This document shows positions 20,795-31,159 of a stretch of 64,000 bases of DNA, piece by piece. The notes under the pieces were generated by a model, which worked only from the letters and a program-made list of their open reading frames with translations, did not search any database and had not been told where the DNA came from. Every line of letters begins with the position of its first letter. The first letter of the stretch is position 1. Origin of the DNA: Adiantum capillus-veneris (taxonomy: Eukaryota > Streptophyta > Polypodiopsida > Polypodiales > Pteridaceae); the NCBI GenBank assembly GCA_014529385.2, contig CM043953.1, positions 69,606,372-69,670,371 of the forward strand, in the 5' to 3' direction. The position numbers and the translations under genes are program-made.

Positions 20795-21660
20795 TACTAA
20801 TACAAGACTGGTAGATACTAGTACAATAATGGTATCTACTAGTACAATACTGGTAGCTACCACTCTCATAGTGGTAGCTACCACTCTCATAGTGGTAGCT
20901 ACCACTCTCATATTGGTAGCTGTCATGCTAATCCTGGTATAGCTAGCTACCAGTATGGCTGTGGCTACCATTCTTCCATGAGCTACTATTCTCCCATGGA
21001 AGTCTTGCTGGTGGCAAGGTAGCTACCATTCTTCCATTAGCTACTGTTTTACCATGGAACTCCTGATGATGACAAGGAAGTTCTCACTGTCAACCCTGGT
21101 AGCTACCATTCTTCCATGAGTTGCCATTTTACCAAGGAAGTCCTGCAATTGACAAGGTGGCTACCATGATTGCATTGGTAGCTGCCATTCTGCCATGAGC
21201 TGTCATTCTGCCAAGGAAGTCCTGCAAGTGAAAAGGTGGCTACCAGGATTGCATTGGTAGCTGCCATTCTGCCATGAGCTCCCATTCTACCAAGGAAGTC
21301 CTGCAAGTGACAAGGTCGCTACCAGGATAACATTGGTAGCTACCATGAAAACATCTATAGCTACCATGATGGCAGGGGGCAAGGTAGTTACTAGGATAGC
21401 ATTTGGTAGTACTGGTAGCTACTAGGATAGCATTTGGTATAATGACTATGAGACTGTAAACTAGCAGGTTGAACGTGGTAGCCAGCAAATTTACCAAGAA
21501 CATCATGGCAGATTGGTAGCAACCCATATCAGACTAGTAGCTACCTTTACAGAGGACAATATGGATGCTACCAAAATCTGACAGTGGTAATTATAAGGAT
21601 CACAATGGTAGCTACTAGTCATGTATAATAAGCTACCTTTTTGGCAATGGTAGTTACTAG
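20795..21660. repeat. GGTAGCTACC-rich minisatellite
   Basis: Two layers are visible: a 21-bp unit (TGGTAGCTACCACTCTCATAG) three times at about 20857-20920, and a 79-bp unit starting GTAGCT(A/G)CCATTCT(T/G)CCATGAG at about 21100, 21179 and 21258, with more degenerate copies on both sides. GGTAGCTACC is a perfect palindrome. The same motif occurs at 14928-14937 and about 22832, so it brackets a larger unit (14-22.9 kb). No coding potential. Confidence 0.8.
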
Positions 21661-21662
21661 GT

Positions 21663-22319
21663 CTAAAGCAATGTGCAACAATAAGAAAACTGTATAACAG
21701 TCAACTGAAGTACAACAAAAATAGTGCCATAATTGTCAATGAAAATAAGCTTGTAGTTACTCAAGAAGTTAAAACAAACCTGGGGTTGCTCAAGAAGATG
21801 TACGGGGTGTTTATCGAATGCTTTTCGTGCAATACGCTTTCGACACACATCCTTTTTGTTGGGCGATACGCGAGTATTGTGAGTCGAGAAGCTCACCAAT
21901 GTGGCCTTCACTTCCTCTATAATTACACTATTTGGGTATGGTTTTCACCCACACAAATGCAATGGCAATTCTGTATGATTATGTTTCAATCGAGATCTTG
22001 ATGCATAGAAGTTCCTTCGATGGATACCAAGAAGCCTCGATGCAGTTGCTATATTTGGTTTTATGCTCGTGGAATTCATAACCATCATGATACTCGACCG
22101 TTTAATAAACAACTCTGCTGAGCTTTTTGGTCTCTTGATTACCTTGAGAGTGTTGTGCATTCCATTAATCAATACCCTCTGCTCATCATTGGAAACCTCA
22201 CCTCCTATAGATTGAATTTTGAGGTCTCTCAATGCTCGATGCTTGAGAACGCTCCTAGTGATTTCCTCCTTTGCCTTGTTGTTAAGACCCTCTGTGCACT
22301 GCTTGAAAAACTTGATCAC
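21663..22319 (-). pseudogene. Transposase-like fragment with a helix-turn-helix look
   Basis: On the minus strand, 22319-21945 encodes 124 residues (MIKFFKQCTEGLNNKAKEEI...) ending ASRLLGIHRRNFYASRSRLK, which looks like a helix-turn-helix DNA-binding segment. After a stop at 21945-21947 the frame at 21911-21770 continues with KATLVSFSTHNTRVSPNKKD and VCRKRIARKAFDKHPVHLLE, a pattern I associate with plant transposase-derived ORFs but cannot name. No catalytic DDE motif is visible. It may belong to the same transposon as the GGTAGCTACC repeats. Confidence 0.4.
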
Positions 22320-22634
22320 CTGTGTAGTAATTTTGCGGTGCTGAAATTCATTAATATCGACCTGTTTAGTTTTAGCTTCCCTTTCTTTGATTCTCTCGCG
22401 ATATGTGCGCTTTCGGTTTGCTTCATAATCCTTGATTACACTCTGTTTTCATGAGCTGCACTTGATTGAGTCACAACAAACGCATGTGCTACTTGTTAAA
22501 CTCACAACATACTCAACTGGAATAATTTCCACCATCTTGTGAGTCTTTGAGAGGTGGAAAGAGGATGCCAAAGTGGGTACCCTGTCCAAAGCTCCAAAGC
22601 TAAGCCCTAAACACCAGCTGGGGATTCGCATGCA

Positions 22635-22635
<1 letters not shown>

Positions 22636-22727
<92 letters not shown>
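22636..22727. repeat. Compound (GT)n(GA)n microsatellite
   Basis: (GT)n at 22636-22669 passes directly into (GA)n to 22727. Confidence 0.95.
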
Positions 22728-22729
<2 letters not shown>

Positions 22730-23068
22730 ATGAAAAGGCGTAACAACCTTCGATCGTGGTCTCTGTCACGTTTTTTAAAATATCATTTTTAAATTCACTC
22801 AAAATTTCCCCCCCACCTTTAGATTTGGGAGGTAGCTACCAGCACCCAACTCCAAGAACTTCCATAGTACACCCCTTTATATAGGCATTCTCCCTCCCTC
22901 TCTCTCAATCTTCTCTTCCATATCTCTCTCCCTCTCTCTCTTATTATTTTATCCCTTCCCTTGGCTCTCTTATTCTCTCTTGCCACACCACGATCTAGCT
23001 CTTTCTACATATCACTATCTCCTAAGGCCCCACCTTCTGTCTCTCTCCCAAGCCTTTATAAACAAATT

Positions 23069-23080
23069 CTCCCTCCCTCT

Positions 23081-23121
<41 letters not shown>

Positions 23122-23143
23122 GTCATCATGAAGGGTGAGCACC

Positions 23144-23184
<41 letters not shown>

Positions 23185-23214
23185 GGAAGAGAGGAGGGTG
23201 ATAAAGGGAGGGAG
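23069..23214. repeat. Small foldback with (TC)n and (AC)n core
   Basis: CTCCCTCCCTCTTCCTT at about 23069 is inverted by AAGGAAGAGAGGAGGG...GGGAGGGAG at about 23183-23214. Between lie (TC)n, a short hairpin (GAAGGGTGAGCACCTTC) and (AC)n at about 23147-23181. Confidence 0.65.
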
Positions 23215-23224
23215 AAAGAGATTT

Positions 23225-23620
23225 AAGGTGATTATTACCTGGTAAACACTCGTTTGTTACCTACTCTTGTGACTCTAAACACTTGCATGTTGAACCCCTT
23301 TCTATAGGCATTCTCCGTCACTCTATCACCCTCTCCTCTTGCTTATCTCTCCCTCTCTCTCTCCCCCCCTCAAGATCATCATGATCTCCCCCTCAAGATC
23401 ATCATGATGTTTGATCGAGCGTAAGGTGATTATTACCTGGTAAGCACTCGTTTGTTACCTACTCTTGTGACTCTAAACACTTGCATGTTGAACCCCTTTA
23501 TATAGACATTCTCCCTCACTCTATCACCCTCTCCTCTTTCTTATCTCTCCCTCTATCTCTCTCTCCCCCTCAAGATCATCATGATCTCCCCCTCAAGATC
23601 ATCATGATGTTTGATCGAGC
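23225..23620. repeat. 198-bp tandem duplication
   Basis: Units at 23225-23422 and 23423-23620 both run from AAGGTGATTATTACCTGGTAA to GATGTTTGATCGAGC and include AAACACTTGCATGTTGAACC. A similar start (GGTGAGTATTACC...) follows the foldback at 13.9 kb. Confidence 0.85.
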
Positions 23621-23697
23621 GATCAAACATCACGATGATGTTGAGGGGGAGAGAGAGAGGGAGAGATAAGCAAGAGGAGAGGGTGATAGAGTGAGGA
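23511..23697. repeat. Perfect-loop foldback element, about 93-bp arms
   Basis: CTCCCTCACTCTATCACCCT at 23511 is inverted by AGGGTGATAGAGTGAGGA at about 23680-23697; the centre is GTTTGATCGAGC|GATCAAAC. Arms include CTCAAGATCATCATGATG and its complement and (TC)n/(GA)n-like stretches. A 29-bp internal repeat in the left arm is absent on the right. Confidence 0.8.
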
Positions 23698-23750
23698 AGA
23701 AAAGCAACAACGGATGCTTCAAAAACAAAACCTACATCAACCTTAATTGT

Positions 23751-23754
23751 ACTT

Positions 23755-23799
<45 letters not shown>

Positions 23800-23880
23800 C
23801 ACATCACAATCTCCATGTGGGCCTAGCACTCAACCCACATGGAGATCGTGAGAGAGAGAGAGCGAGAGAGAGAGAGAGAG

Positions 23881-23881
<1 letters not shown>
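23751..23881. repeat. (TC)n-hairpin-(GA)n module
   Basis: (CT)n at 23756-23797, then ATCTCCATGTGGG, a loop with CCTAGCACTCAA, CCCACATGGAGAT, then (GA)n at 23850-23881. The whole can fold into one long stem. The (GA)n part adjoins the tail of LINE copy A. Confidence 0.8.

Positions 23882-23920
<39 letters not shown>
23882..23920. repeat. (GATA)n at the 3' end of LINE copy A
   Basis: About ten GATA units between (GA)n and the LINE 3' end. In the sense of the LINE this is ATAAAA-(TCTA)n-(TC)n. Copy B has the same order with about four TCTA units (34591-34607). Confidence 0.9.
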
Positions 23921-23951
23921 TTTATTATTGTCCTCGGAGGTCAAATATGAC

Positions 23952-26900
23952 CTATGGGACCAAAGTTACATGTGATGTAGTATGTGTATGGCTGATGAGT
24001 GACTCTCGATGCTCCAAAATTGTAGTGATGAGAGTCGCAATGGAGAGCCCACACTTTGGCTGGGAGAGGAAAGTGTGTAGGTCTAAGTTATGGCTGAAAA
24101 TGTGAGAGAAGCAAGTTCGGATGTGATCAAAAGCTGAGCACTCTAGTAGTGTGTGGTACTCCGACTCTCGAACTTGCAGTGAGCATAATGTGCACAATCG
24201 ATTTGACTCTTCTCCATTGCCCCAACGCCCTATCTCGCATCGAAGGAAATGGGAGCTAAGCCGAATTGCTGGGATAGTGCGTATCGCGGACAAGGGAATA
24301 GGCTCAAGCATGTAAGTGTGAGTATGGTTTCCTCTCTCAGCGAAGAACATGGTTTTGTAGTTGGGGGCAATATAGGTGGTGTAATGTATGAAGCATGACC
24401 CACCAGATTTCTCCCAAGCCGTAATACATTGGCGTTGTAGAAAAGCTTCATTCACTTGAGAGTCAATTGAAGCATCATGTAGCAAGTGTAATGCATCCCA
24501 TCTCCCAAACCACTTCTTTATGTCTTGCATCCATCCCGTGCTCAAGATCTTGCTTTTATGCGTCTTTTGAACTTTTTTGCTTGCTTCCCATGCAATTGTA
24601 GGAAGTCGATGTGAGGGGTTTTGACGTATCTTTATCATGTACTCCACAACCCTTTCCATGCCCATAACCTCAATTGGAAGAGATCCCGACTCAAGAAGTA
24701 GGAGCATATATGGTGTTCGTGTCTTAACTTGGAGAAAGTTTGTAAGAAAACGCTTTTGGACATTCTCAAACTCTTTCCAAGTAGACTTTGAGATGCTCCC
24801 GCCCTACACTTCAACTCCATAAAGAAGAACCGGTGTCACCAATGCATCAAAAAGATACTTCTTGAGAACCCAACACTTGATGTTTCCCGCATTACACATG
24901 TTCTCAAATGCATAATATGCTCTCTTTCCCGCTTCCAAACGACGCATAGCACATTCATGCCACTTGTGATTGGATGGAACCTCAAGGCCAAGGTACTTAA
25001 AGCTCTCAACAACTTCAAGTGTCTCGTTGTTGTACACAATGCATGGCTTCTCCTTATGGTTGGTTTTCACAAGCATAACCTTTGTTTTGGATTCATTTAC
25101 AATCAGCCCACTATGCAAGCAAAAGTTCTCAAGGACAACCATAAGCTTTTGTGCATCTTCTAAAGTGTGTGCTAGAAGCACTACATCATCCGCATACAAC
25201 AAAAGCATGATTACCGCATTGCAAATAGTGACCTCTTCAATGCCTTCTTCTTGCATAAAGTCAAGTACCATTTGTTCCAATTGATCGATGCATAGACCAA
25301 AGAGAGTTGGTGACAATGGACATCCTTGTTTAACCCCAATAGTGCTTACAAAAATTTTTGAAATTTCTCTTCCCATGCGCAATTGACAAATCACCTTCTC
25401 ATAGATTCGAGAAACCGCAAGCATAAACTCACTTGAAACTTGGAGTTCTTCCATCCTTCTCCACAAATTGTTACGTGGAATCATATCAAAGGCTTTCTTA
25501 AAGTCCACAAAACAACAATACAATCGCTTGCCTTTCAACCGACTTTCCTCCATGAGAACAGGAAGAGTGACAAGATGATCAACGGTACTATGGCATCGAC
25601 GAAAACCCGCTTGTCCCTTTGCACGCTTGTCATTCTCTTCAGCCCAATCACTCAATTTCATCTCCATTATGCACCCAAATAACTTTGCCATAAGAGACCC
25701 AATCATTATAGTCCGGTAGTTGCTTACATTCTTTACATCCCCTCCTTTATGCAAAGGCTTAACCCAATTAGTACTCCAATCATAAGGCATACCATGTTGA
25801 AGTGCAAGGTTGAACATATCACACATCCACTCATGGGTAAAATCTCCCGTCCATTTGATCATCTCCGGCTTGATACCTTGAAGATCTCCCGCTTTGCGAG
25901 TGGCCAACTTTTCAAGCCCACCGCATACATCCTCAATAGTAAAAAAAGACGGCATACATGGGAGTGAATCATAAAATGGCATTTTTTCAGTATTTTCTTG
26001 CTCATATAATTGCCTACAATGTGTGTACATATCCACTAGACTCAAGTTACCAAAATTCTCAGCCCGCTTGTCTCTCAAGTTTCTCCAAAATCTTCCACAT
26101 GCATGTGCCTTTTCTTGGACTTGAAATTCTTGTTGCTTTACTTCCCATCTTCTTCTCTTCTTTTGAATCAATGCCTTGTATGTATGCAAATGACTTTGAT
26201 AGTTGTCTTTGTCCATAGTTGCATCAAGCTTTATCAAGGACTTTCGAGCATCTTGACATTCTTTATCAAACCACCTTTTGCATGATCTATCTTTGTTGAT
26301 ACCATGGAGATGCTTTATGGCAAAGCATTCTTCCGCACAAGAACAAATAGCTTTCTTAAAAGCTTCCCATTTAGTTTCCAATGGTGCATCACATTGAAGC
26401 TTTGTCATCCATAATTTTTGCTCAACCATTTCAATGTACATTGGTGCCCGTTTGAAATCCATACATAGTGATAACTTCTCTTTCCTTTGGCTGAAATTAT
26501 CATACTTAGTTTCTTCTCCACATGAAAGGTCAATACATAAGGTGCGATGGTCGGATTCCGGGGTCCATTGACCAAACATAAAACTCTTTATGCGATACAT
26601 GATGGCTTTAGAGAGTAGCATATAGTCAATCACACTATCCCCATTATGTCTTCTACATGTAAATCCATTGGTTCCACTCCACAAAGATACACCATTGGCA
26701 ATGAGCATACCCGTGCTATTACACATGTGTAAAAGTAATTTTCCATAGTGATCTGGCTCTTTCTCATCCATTGAAGTACGATCATACAAGTGAACTTCCT
26801 CCAACTCCCTTGAAATGTATGGCATATCAAATTGTTGAGTATCATGTTGCAATGTTTTTGTGCGAGCATTCATATCCCCAAATACAATAACATGACCTTC

Positions 26901-27350
26901 ACCTTTGAAATAAGCAATGTCCTCTTCCAAATCAGAAAATGGTTGATCTCTATCCATGCAAGCATAAAAGGGAGAATCATGATGAGGAATGAAGCAACCG
27001 GCTACAAAAATGGGTGCTCTTTTTGGTGTCATAATTTTCAGCCATACATAACGTTTGTACTTGTCATCTTTCACAATTGATACAAAATCTTCCAATCCTT
27101 TCTTAACCATACATGCTAACCCTCCTTGTCCTCTTCGTTGCTTGAGATTCTTTGACCACATCAATGAATGTACATTGTAATCCTCCAAGCCGTTAATCCT
27201 TTGTGTATCATGCTCCCAAGTTTCAACAAGAAGTATAACATCGGCTTTGCTTGTTAGTTCATCAATGCCAACCCCCGCATTCCATGGGTATCCATTACAA
27301 TTCCAAAAGCATATTTTCAATTGTAACTCGGTCTCATAGGTCACGCATCC
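23952..27350 (-). pseudogene. LINE copy A ORF2 (endonuclease-reverse transcriptase), one stop
   Basis: The frame runs from directly after the ORF1 TAG (first codon of the usual reading, GTG, at 27344) to 23952, about 1,130 codons, with one nonsense codon TAG at 24804-24806 where copy B has TGG. The N-terminal AP-type endonuclease shows FWNCNG, VETW, GDMNAR and SDHRT; the reverse transcriptase shows FRRCHSTVDH, FVDFKKAFD, GVKQGCPLSP and YADDVVLL; the C-terminus has the CTLC...H...EC zinc motif. The endonuclease nicks target DNA and the RT copies the RNA there. Only the single stop disables this copy. Confidence 0.9.
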
Positions 27351-28301
27351 CTATTTGCTTGAGAGACTTGCCTCCTCCTTGGGCACATTTTCTTCATGAG
27401 AGATCTCCTTGTTTTTATTATTCTTTTCCTCATATGCCTTGCGACGCATATTTTGTTGCTTAATAGTGCGATCTTCACATACAAAACATTTTGTATCCCT
27501 CAAATAGATCCAGCTATTATCAAGGATAATCTTTCGCTTGGTCTCATTCGGCATGGTGCATACAATTGGCCGTTCTCCCGAGCGAGGAGCTCCTTGATTC
27601 CCCACTCTATGTGCTCCATAGACCATAACTCCGGACATGCCAAAGTGGGTTTTGAAGAAATCTTCAATAACAATGGCAAGAGAAGGAGGTGTCTCTAACT
27701 TCTCTTCGGGAATTCCACGAATAACAATGTTCTTGGAACGTCGCTCCCGTTCCTTCAACTCCTCCACATCCACATTCTCAACATTCTTTGTTTGAACCAT
27801 AGCTTGCATGAGTGGAGAATTAGAAACCACATTGCTACCACATACATCAGCCCAAGACTTGTTTGTGCATACATTTTTCATGTCGCATACATCCCGGCTC
27901 ATAGTGTCAAATTTATCCTCTTTCAATACATGGTCATACTCTACTTTGCTCATCCGCTCCTTCAAAGCATTCAAGTCCACAAGAGAGCGTTTACATTCCT
28001 TGACTTCCTCTTCAAGTTGCATCAAACGTGTTGTTTGCATCTCAAGTGTCCTCTTGAGATTCTCATTCTCAACCACAAGTACCCTTAGTGTGCCATTCTC
28101 CATTGCAAGTGCTCGTAAGTGTTCGCCTTGTTTGTTTACGGTCTCTTGCAATGATACCAAGTACGCCATGATCATGGTTTCCGATGTGGTTGGTTGGGTG
28201 GTTGTGTTGCTATCTCCACACTTAGGAGATTTTGGATCATTTTCCACAATGGTTGTGGACCTTGTTGAAGAAGAAGAACCCTTGCGAGTGCCGAAAGACA
28301 T
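27351..28301 (-). CDS. LINE copy A ORF1 (RNA-binding protein)
   Basis: Intact 316-residue ORF1 protein, from ATG at 28299-28301 to TAG at 27351-27353. A Ser/Thr-rich start is followed by a long heptad-like region (about 50-145, with LVVENENLKRTLEMQTTRLM) likely to form a coiled-coil oligomer, and by an RRM-like domain of LINE ORF1 proteins (about 188-280, NIVIRGIPEEKLETPPSLAI ... RKIILDNSWIYLRDTKCFV). It should coat the element RNA and help reverse transcription. The TAG is followed by GGATGCGTG in the same frame as ORF2 (see findings). Confidence 0.85.
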   Translation of the reverse strand: MSFGTRKGSSSSTRSTTIVENDPKSPKCGDSNTTTQPTTSETMIMAYLVSLQETVNKQGEHLRALAMENGTLRVLVVENENLKRTLEMQTTRLMQLEEEVKECKRSLVDLNALKERMSKVEYDHVLKEDKFDTMSRDVCDMKNVCTNKSWADVCGSNVVSNSPLMQAMVQTKNVENVDVEELKERERRSKNIVIRGIPEEKLETPPSLAIVIEDFFKTHFGMSGVMVYGAHRVGNQGAPRSGERPIVCTMPNETKRKIILDNSWIYLRDTKCFVCEDRTIKQQNMRRKAYEEKNNKNKEISHEENVPKEEASLSSK

Positions 28302-28424
28302 TGTATGTAAAATAGGAGATGAGAATCAATTTTGTTGAACCTGTTCACTTCGGAAATGCTGCTACAGAAACGCCTTCCATAACTCTAAAAATTTCTGTCT
28401 TTACATCAATGCGTAAACGGCTGC

Positions 28425-28428
<4 letters not shown>

Positions 28429-28472
<44 letters not shown>
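28429..28472. repeat. (GA)n on the 5' side of LINE copy A
   Basis: Uninterrupted (GA)n, separated from the start of LINE homology by about 13 bases (CGGCTGCACTG side). In the LINE sense it is (TC)n, the same as on the 3' side. It continues into GATTTTGAAAG, a flank also seen after (GA)n at 29782 and 50321. Confidence 0.95.
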
Positions 28473-28477
<5 letters not shown>

Positions 28478-28509
28478 GAAAGAGTGAATTGTAGAGCGTG
28501 ATGGGGATC

Positions 28510-28722
28510 CAAGAAAGAGAAATTAAAGTACAATTAAAGTTGATGTAGGTTTTGTTTGTGAAGCATCCATTGTTGCTTTTCTCCCTCCCTCTATCACATT
28601 CTCCTCTTGCAAATATCTCCCTCCCACTCTCTCTCTCTCTCTCTCTCTAACTCATCATGAAGTTTGAGCACTCAGACTTCATGATGAGTTTGAGGGGGGA
28701 GAGAGCATTGGCGCTCGGACTT

Positions 28723-28773
<51 letters not shown>
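28510..28773. repeat. Foldback element with (TC)n-hairpin-(GA)n core
   Basis: CTCCCTCTATCACATTCTCC (about 28587) leads to (TC)n, then a stem ACTCATCATGAAGT (28650-28663) / ACTTCATGATGAGT (28676-28689), a second GGACTTCATGATGAG, and (GA)n (28729-28773). The flank AAGTACAATTAAAGTTGATG...AAGCATCCATTGTTGCTTTT at 28525-28580 recurs inverted at 23700-23752 and at about 50105-50160, so the family is longer than the hairpin. Confidence 0.7.
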
Positions 28774-28777
<4 letters not shown>

Positions 28778-29392
28778 TTCTATTATCGTCCTCGGAGGTC
28801 AAAAGAGAGAGAGATAGTTCTATTATCGTCCTCGGAGGTCAAATATGACCTATGAGACTAAATGAACATGTCACGTGGTGTGAGTGGAGGTCATAAGTGA
28901 CTCTCGATGCTCAAAAATGGCTGAAATGAGCGTTGCAATAGGGAGTCCACATTGTGGTTGGGAGAGGAAGATATGTAGGGAGAGCTCATGACTGAATATA
29001 TGGGGAAAAGAGGACCTAATGTGGTCAAAAGCTGAGCACTCAAGTAGTGTGTGGCACTCACTCTCTCGCACTTGACGAGGGCATAAGGTGCAAACTTGAT
29101 GAGACTCCTCGCCAGTGCCCCAACGTCCTGTCTCGGAGCGTAGAGAATGGGAGCTAAGATGAATGGAGGCAATAATGCGGATTGCACTCAATGGGATGGG
29201 TTCATGGATATAGGGATGGGTTCGGTTACCGCGTTCAGAGAAGAAGAGAGATTTGTAGTTTGGGGCAATGTGTGTGGTGTAATGGTTGAAACGAGAACCT
29301 CGAGATTTCTCCCAAGTCGTGATACATTGGTGTTGTTAGAGGGCCTCATTAACTTGGGAGTCGATCGATGCATCCTTGACCAAGTGACATGC

Positions 29393-29394
<2 letters not shown>
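28774..29394 (-). mobile_element. LINE copy D, 5'-truncated relative
   Basis: Only the ORF2 C-terminus and 3' end remain. On the minus strand 29191-28871 reads MSAIRIIASIHLSSHSLRSE, then CTLCPRQVRESECHTLLECS, the zinc motif of this LINE family but clearly diverged from copies A and B. The 3' end GACGATAATAGAACTATC is duplicated once (28774-28802 and 28815-28842). (GA)n lies on both sides (28729-28773 and 29395-29439). Upstream of 29191 one stop and a frame change interrupt the frame. Confidence 0.8.

Positions 29395-29439
<45 letters not shown>
29395..29439. repeat. (GA)n on the 5' side of truncated LINE copy D
   Basis: Begins exactly at the 5' truncation point of copy D. In LINE sense it is (TC)n, like the 3' flank. 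Confidence 0.95.
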
Positions 29440-29454
29440 TTTTCAAATATCACT

Positions 29455-29666
29455 TATGGAAGTTTTTATAGCTATTTCTAGCATCTGTCACTCATGCAAG
29501 TAGTGAAAGCTTGTGCCAAGGAAAGGATAAATGAAGCTAAAGAGAGAGAGAGAGCACTTGTAAGCAAGGGAAATCATCGATCTTAATTCGAGGTGAGTCT
29601 TTAATTTCATGCAAATTTGATTCCTCCACGCTAGTGATTCTCTCAACCACTGTCACGTTAGCCCAC

Positions 29667-29729
<63 letters not shown>

Positions 29730-29731
29730 AC

Positions 29732-29786
<55 letters not shown>

Positions 29787-30010
29787 GAAAAGGTGAAGGT
29801 GACAAAGGTTGAGAGATTCACTAGTGCGGAGGAAACAAATTTGCATGAAATTGAAGACTCACCTGGAATTGAGATTGATGATTCCCCTTGCTTGCGAGCA
29901 CTCTCTCCCTTCAACTTCGCTTAATCCTTTCCTTGGCGCAAGCTTTCACTACTTGCATGAACAACAAGTGCTAGAAATATTTATAAAAACTTGCATAAGC
30001 AATAGTTGCA
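29455..30010. repeat. Large foldback: ~210-bp inverted arms around two (GA)n tracts
   Basis: The left arm (about 29455-29665, with CATGCAAGTAGTGAAAGCTT, CCAAGGAAAGGAT and TTTCATGCAAATTTG) is inverted on the right (about 29795-30010) at roughly 80-85% identity. The centre is (GA)n 29670-29727, CCCACATAGAG, (GA)n 29735-29781. The right arm ends in C13 (30018-30030) and (CT)n beside LINE copy B. Confidence 0.8.
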
Positions 30011-30017
30011 AGTATCT

Positions 30018-30020
30018 CCC

Positions 30021-30064
<44 letters not shown>
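30018..30064. repeat. Poly-C plus (CT)n on the 5' side of LINE copy B
   Basis: C13 (30018-30030) followed by (CT)n to 30064, then about 30 unique bases before LINE homology starts. Same sense as the 3' tail of the element. Confidence 0.95.
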
Positions 30065-30070
<6 letters not shown>

Positions 30071-30208
30071 TCAATCGAAGAGCACGAAGTCCTCTACGCA
30101 TTGATGTAAAGACATAAATTTTCAGAGTTATGGAAGGCGTTTCTGTAGCAGCATTTCCGAAGTGAACAGGTTCAACAAAATTGATTCTCATCTTCTATTT
30201 TACATACA

Positions 30209-31159
30209 ATGTCTTCTGGCACTCGCAGGGGTTCTTCTTCTTCAACAAGGTCTACAACCATTGTGGAAAATGATCCAAAATCTCCTAAGTGTGGAGATAG
30301 CAACACAACCACCCAACCAACGACATCGGAAACCATGATCATGGCGTACTTGGTATCATTGCAAGAGGCCGTAAACAAACAAGGCGAAGACTTACGAGCA
30401 CTTGCAATGGAGAATGACACACTAAGGGTACTTGTGGTTGAGAATGAGAATCTGAAGAGGACACTTGAGATGCAAACAACACGTTTGATGCAACTTGAAG
30501 AGGAAGTCAAGGAATGTAAACGCTCTCTTGTGGACTTGAATGCTTTGAAGGAGCGGATGAGCAAAGTAGAGCATGACCATGTATTGAAAGAGGAGAAATT
30601 TGACACTATGAGCCGGGATGTATGCGACATGAAAAATGTATGCACAAACAAGTCTTGGGCTGATGTATGTGGTAGCAATGTAGTTTCTAATTCCTCACTC
30701 ATGCAAGCTATGGTTCAAACAAAGAATGTTGAGAATGTGGATGTGGAGGAGTTGAAGGAACGGGAACGACGTTCCAAGAACATTGTTATTTGTGGAATTC
30801 CCGAAGAGAAGTTAGAGACACCTCCTTCTCTTGCCATTGTTATTGAAGATTTCTTCAAAACCCACTTTGGCATGTCCGGAGTTATGGTCTATGGAGCACA
30901 TAGAGTGGGGAAGCAAGGAGCTCCTCGCTCGGGAGAACGGCCAATTGTATGCACCATGCCGGATGAGACCAAGCGAAAGATTATCCTTGATAATAGTTGG
31001 ATCTATTTGAGGGATACAAAATGTTTTGTATATGAAGATTGCACTATTAAGCAACAAAATATGTGTCGCAAGGCATATGAGGAAAAGAATAATAAAAACA
31101 AGGAAATCTCTCATGAAGAAAATGTGCCCAAGGAGGAGGCAAGTCTCTCAAGCAAATAG
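30209..31159 (+). CDS. LINE copy B ORF1 (RNA-binding protein)
   Basis: Intact 316-residue protein from ATG 30209 to TAG 31157-31159. It has the same layout as copy A ORF1: Ser/Thr-rich head, coiled-coil region about 50-145, RRM-like domain about 188-280. Scattered substitutions relative to copy A include Arg194 to Cys in IVICGIPEE and Cys274 to Tyr and Arg278 to Cys in CFVYEDC, which fall in the RNA-binding domain and may weaken it. The stop context TAGGGATGC is the same as in copy A. Confidence 0.85.
   Translation: MSSGTRRGSSSSTRSTTIVENDPKSPKCGDSNTTTQPTTSETMIMAYLVSLQEAVNKQGEDLRALAMENDTLRVLVVENENLKRTLEMQTTRLMQLEEEVKECKRSLVDLNALKERMSKVEHDHVLKEEKFDTMSRDVCDMKNVCTNKSWADVCGSNVVSNSSLMQAMVQTKNVENVDVEELKERERRSKNIVICGIPEEKLETPPSLAIVIEDFFKTHFGMSGVMVYGAHRVGKQGAPRSGERPIVCTMPDETKRKIILDNSWIYLRDTKCFVYEDCTIKQQNMCRKAYEEKNNKNKEISHEENVPKEEASLSSK

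Larger units (their letters stand above)
23920..28415 (-). mobile_element. LINE copy A (near full length, minus strand)
   Basis: An L1-like non-LTR retrotransposon about 4.5 kb long with a short 5' UTR (28302-28415), ORF1, ORF2 and a 3' end ...GACAATAATAAAA. On the plus strand (GA)n flanks both ends (23850-23881 plus GATA, and 28428-28472). It is nearly identical to copy B (30094-34590) over its entire length, without any length difference in ORF1 or ORF2. Confidence 0.9.

Noticed and set aside
23511-23697. CRISPR array or phage-like repeat structure
   Set aside because: Repeats are inverted and microsatellite-based with no regular spacers, and the genome is clearly eukaryotic.
27396-28338. 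Plus-strand frames of 100-176 residues opposite LINE copy A (and the mirrored set opposite copy B)
   Set aside because: They are antisense shadows of ORF1 and ORF2; they recur in every copy only because the sense strand is conserved.
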